DNA of 64,000 bases from Nipponacmea schrenckii (lineage: Eukaryota > Mollusca > Gastropoda > Lottiidae): contig CM060200.1 of NCBI GenBank assembly GCA_030562195.1, forward strand, positions 22,297,023-22,361,022. The letters run 5' to 3'. This document shows positions 60,975-64,000 of this stretch, piece by piece. The notes under the pieces are model-generated. The model was not told where the DNA came from. It saw only the letters and a list, made by a program, of their open reading frames with translations, and did no database searches. A program made the position numbers and the translations under genes. Numbering within the stretch: the stretch's first letter is position 1; each line of letters starts with the position of its first letter.

Positions 60975-61215
60975 TGTGATTAAAGGGATACTGCGTCCTA
61001 GCACAAACATAAAATTTTAGTTCTTAAGAATGGTGTATATGAGCATATATTCATCAGTGAACTTACCTGGTGTCATAAAGGCAACAGAACCCATTAAAAT
61101 ATGGAAAACTCACAAAACGAAGTCATTTTTGAAAAATTCTTAATCAATTTATTTAGTGTTTTTCAATAATCAAATGGATCTTTATGGATAATTACTTAAC
61201 TTTTGGATATCTATG
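60975..61215 (+). repeat. Palindrome-bearing repeat family 2, copy 4
   Basis: The longest copy: it begins around GGGATACTGCGTCC, then TTTTAGTTCTTAAGAATGG and CTGGTGTCATAAAGG. The palindromic core at 61127-61170 is decayed. It ends near CTTTTGGATAT. Confidence 0.8.
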
Positions 61216-61461
61216 ATTTGTTTATGTTATTCATTGCAATAGGTATATTTACAGATAAATATATGCACATATTGGCCAAGTTTAAAATTTTCAGCCTTAA
61301 TGTTTATTCTCAGATCTATTATTCCTTTAACTAAAGTATTAAAAACAATGGCTGAATTACATTGTCTATGCCCCTATAGAAATGATTATATTGGAGCCTG
61401 GTTTGGTTTTCCTTTATACCTCCATACATCAACAGGGGTTGTCAGTATCTGTCATCCATAC

Positions 61462-63440
61462 TTTTTATACGCCCACATGAAATGGGGGGCGTAAATTGTC
61501 GTCACCCACATCCGTCCGTCCGTCCACAATTGCTCGTAAACACTCTACACGGTGTAATTCTTGACGGATTTAGATGAAACTTAATATGAGTGTTTATGAT
61601 CACGCAAGGATGAACCCTATTGAAAATCAGCGAAATCGGAAAAAAATTAGTATGAGTTCGTGCCCTTGTTCTTGAATGGCTCGTAAACACTCTACAACGT
61701 GCAATTCTTGACCGATTTTGATGAAACTTGGTTTGAGAGTATGTTATAACTCAAGGATAAACCCTATCGAAAATCAGCAAAATCGAAAAACATTTAGTAT
61801 GAGTTATTGCCCTTGTTCTTGAAAACGCGTTCAATTTTAGATTGTAAACACTCTTGAGAGAACAAGTTTTAATGGATTTTAATGAAACTTGGCCTGAGTA
61901 TTTGTTATCACCCAAGGATGAAGCCTATTGAAAACCAGTCAAATCGAAAAAAAAATTAATATCAGTTATTGCCCTTGTTTTTGAAAACGCGTTCAATTTT
62001 TAGCTTGTAAACACTCTACAAAACACAGTTATTGACCGATTTTGACGAAACTTGCTGAAATTGTTTAATATCACCGAAGAATGAATCCTTTTGAAAATAG
62101 CACATATCGAAATATATTTAATAGGAATTATTGCCCTTGTTCTATTAAATGTGTTGGATTTTTGCCTTGTAAACACTCTACAAGTCACAATTCTTGAGCG
62201 ATTTTGACATAACTTGGCATGAGTATTTGTAATCACCTAAGGCTGAACCCTATTGAAATTCAGTTAAATCGAAAAATATTTAGTATAAGTTATTGCCCTT
62301 GTTTTTGCAAACGCGTTCAATTTTAGCTTGTAAGCACTCTAGAAAGAACAATTCTTAATGGATTTTGATAAAACTTGGCTTGAGTATTTGTTTTTACCCA
62401 AGGATGAACCTTATTGAAAATCAAATAAATCGAAATATATTTAGTGTCAGTTATTGCCCTTGTGTTTGAAAATGGGTTTAACTTTTTGGCTAATAAACAC
62501 TCTAGAAGGTACAATTCATGACCAATGTTGACAAAACTCACTGAAATTGTTGGATATTGCAAGGGATGAGCCTAATTGAAAATTAAAAATATCAAAATAT
62601 ATCTAAACACTCTACATGGCACAATTCTTGATGAAACTTGGTGTGAGAGTGTGTTATAACTCAAGGATGAACCCTATTGAAAATCAGCGAAATCGAAAAA
62701 AATTTTAGTATTAGTTGCTGCCCTTGTTCTTGAAAACGCATTCAATTTTAGCTTGTAAACACTCTAGAAAGAACTATTCTTAATGGATTTTGATTAACTT
62801 TGGCTGGAGTATTTGTTGTCTCCCAAGGATGAACCCTATTATAAATCAAATAAATAGAAATATATTTTGTGTCAGTTATAGCCCTTGTTTTTGAAAACGC
62901 GTTCAAGTTTAGCTTGTAAACACTCTAGAAAGAACAATTTTTAATGGATTTTGATGTAACTTGGCTGGAGTATTTGTTGTCTCCCAAGGATGAACCCTAT
63001 TGGAAATCGAAAGATATTTATTACAAGTTATTGACCTTGTTTTTGAAAATGCGTTCAATTTAACTCGTAAACACTCTAGAAAGAACAATTTTGAATGGAT
63101 TTTGATGAAACTTGGCTTTAGTATTTGTTTTCTCACAAGGATAAACCCTATTGAAAATCAGATAAATCGAAAAATATTTAGTGTCAGTTATTGCGCCTGT
63201 TTTCAAAAACGCTTTCAACTTTTGGCTTGTGAACACTCTAAACATTCCTTTTTGACAAAACTCGCTGAAATTGTTTAATATCAACCAAGGATGAGCCTTA
63301 TTGAGAATTAAAAATATCAAAATATTATTAAGGGAGAACCCTATTGCAAGGTTGGAAGTTTGAATATTTCATTCCACTTATTTTTAACCTTACTGAAAAG
63401 TTTTTATTTGAAATAAATGCTGCCAGTGGGCGTATATATA
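61462..63440 (-). mobile_element. ~2-kb non-autonomous element, copy B (inverted relative to copy A)
   Basis: On the plus strand it runs from TTTTTATACGCCCACATGAA through a short GACG-type tract and about ten ~160-bp core units to TGCTGCCAGTGGGCGTAT. Long stretches are nearly identical to copy A; for example, the 61502-61690 block differs from its partner at 12269-12490 at only a few positions besides the GACG length. The CCAGGCAAGG part of the left end is missing, so the end reads TATATACGCCCACTGG directly. No transposase frame. The short open frames inside are core-unit by-products. Confidence 0.88.
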
Positions 63441-64000
63441 TCTTTCAAAGTTTCGAGCTTGCATTCAGATTTAAAAACAAAGCGTTAAAATGGCTAAATG
63501 GTGCCACATCAAGGATATTTCTAATATCTTCCAGATATCCTATGTTATTACCTATTTATTTACTATATGTTTATATAATTGATTTCTCTTGATAACGCTG
63601 CCTGTATGAGTTAATAAGTGTCAGAAGTAGTATATCCATCATAAACAGTTTACTTTTTTTTATGGAAGGAAATATTGTAGATATGATAAGAGAAAAAAAA
63701 GAAAAAACTATATTTTACAAGGATACCAACTTGACCAAACCTCCAAATTGTGGGTGAAGATGACTTAGGTCATCAGACTTTCACACGTTGATCGAGATTA
63801 GAGATTAGAACTCACATCGGACATTCTCAACGTATCCAAGCAAATGACGTCATGACGTAAAGAATCAACGCTCCTACTGCTGTGTTCAAGATATATGTAT
63901 CAGAAAAACAAAAGCTTTTCTCCAATATTGTCCACATCTTTATAATAATGATAATAATAAACTCTTTATTTTACATGGGTCAGAATTAGGCCCAATACAC
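63441..64000. other. Window end, AT-rich sequence with an inverted copy of repeat family 1
   Basis: 63706-63860 is the third copy of the repeat seen at 24113 and 39336, inverted: AACTATATTTTACAAGGATA at one end, CAACGTATCCAAGCAAATGA and GACGTCAT at the other. The middle GGATCCCTG block is missing. No gene is seen. Confidence 0.65.

Overview
The window is nuclear DNA of an animal, most likely a mollusc. It is AT-rich and its genes are broken by GT-AG introns. The gene set is metazoan: CEP120, casein kinase 1 gamma, a Shaker-type potassium channel, a peptide-type GPCR and an ankyrin protein. The interspersed repeats combine tandem ~160-bp cores, a (GACG)n tract and a terminal hairpin, an architecture known from molluscan pearl/Helentron-like elements. 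The mollusc assignment is inference; no rRNA or mitochondrial marker is present.

Layout. A three-exon ankyrin-repeat gene lies on the minus strand (1371-2468), divergent from an intronless Kv1/Shaker-type channel gene (3421-4851, plus). CEP120 follows on the minus strand: 22 coding exons from 16974 down to 6204, encoding about 1010 residues. Head-to-head with it, 861 bp away, is a casein kinase 1 gamma gene: 11 coding exons from 17836 to 34794, about 449 residues, with a probable alternative last exon at 34962-35019. A long 3'UTR/intergenic stretch full of repeats leads to a six-exon rhodopsin-family GPCR (42002-58841, about 430 residues). A probable first exon of an unidentified gene is at 60364-60443, and the window ends in repeats.

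All exon joins given were checked by reading frame and splice dinucleotides, and all frames close. CEP120 (centriole assembly) and CK1 gamma (membrane-anchored kinase) share an intergenic region. As I recall the human map, CEP120 and CSNK1G3 are also neighbours, so this looks like an ancient gene pair.

Repeats are the most unusual part. Two near-identical ~2-kb elements (10593-12530 and 61462-63440, opposite orientations) belong to a family with at least five more fragments or subfamily members here. Other families are a 759-bp TTAA-flanked inverted-repeat element, a 432-bp TA-flanked MITE, a palindrome-bearing repeat in four copies, a three-copy dispersed repeat, a tRNA-headed SINE-like unit, a 21-bp minisatellite and a 73-bp satellite. 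Three of these arrays sit within about 5-20 bp of a splice site. The best candidates for undescribed biology are the paired CK1 gamma terminal exons, the element abutting a CEP120 splice donor, the minisatellite that repeats a branch-point-like motif, and a 16-bp motif in four copies inside GPCR intron 1.
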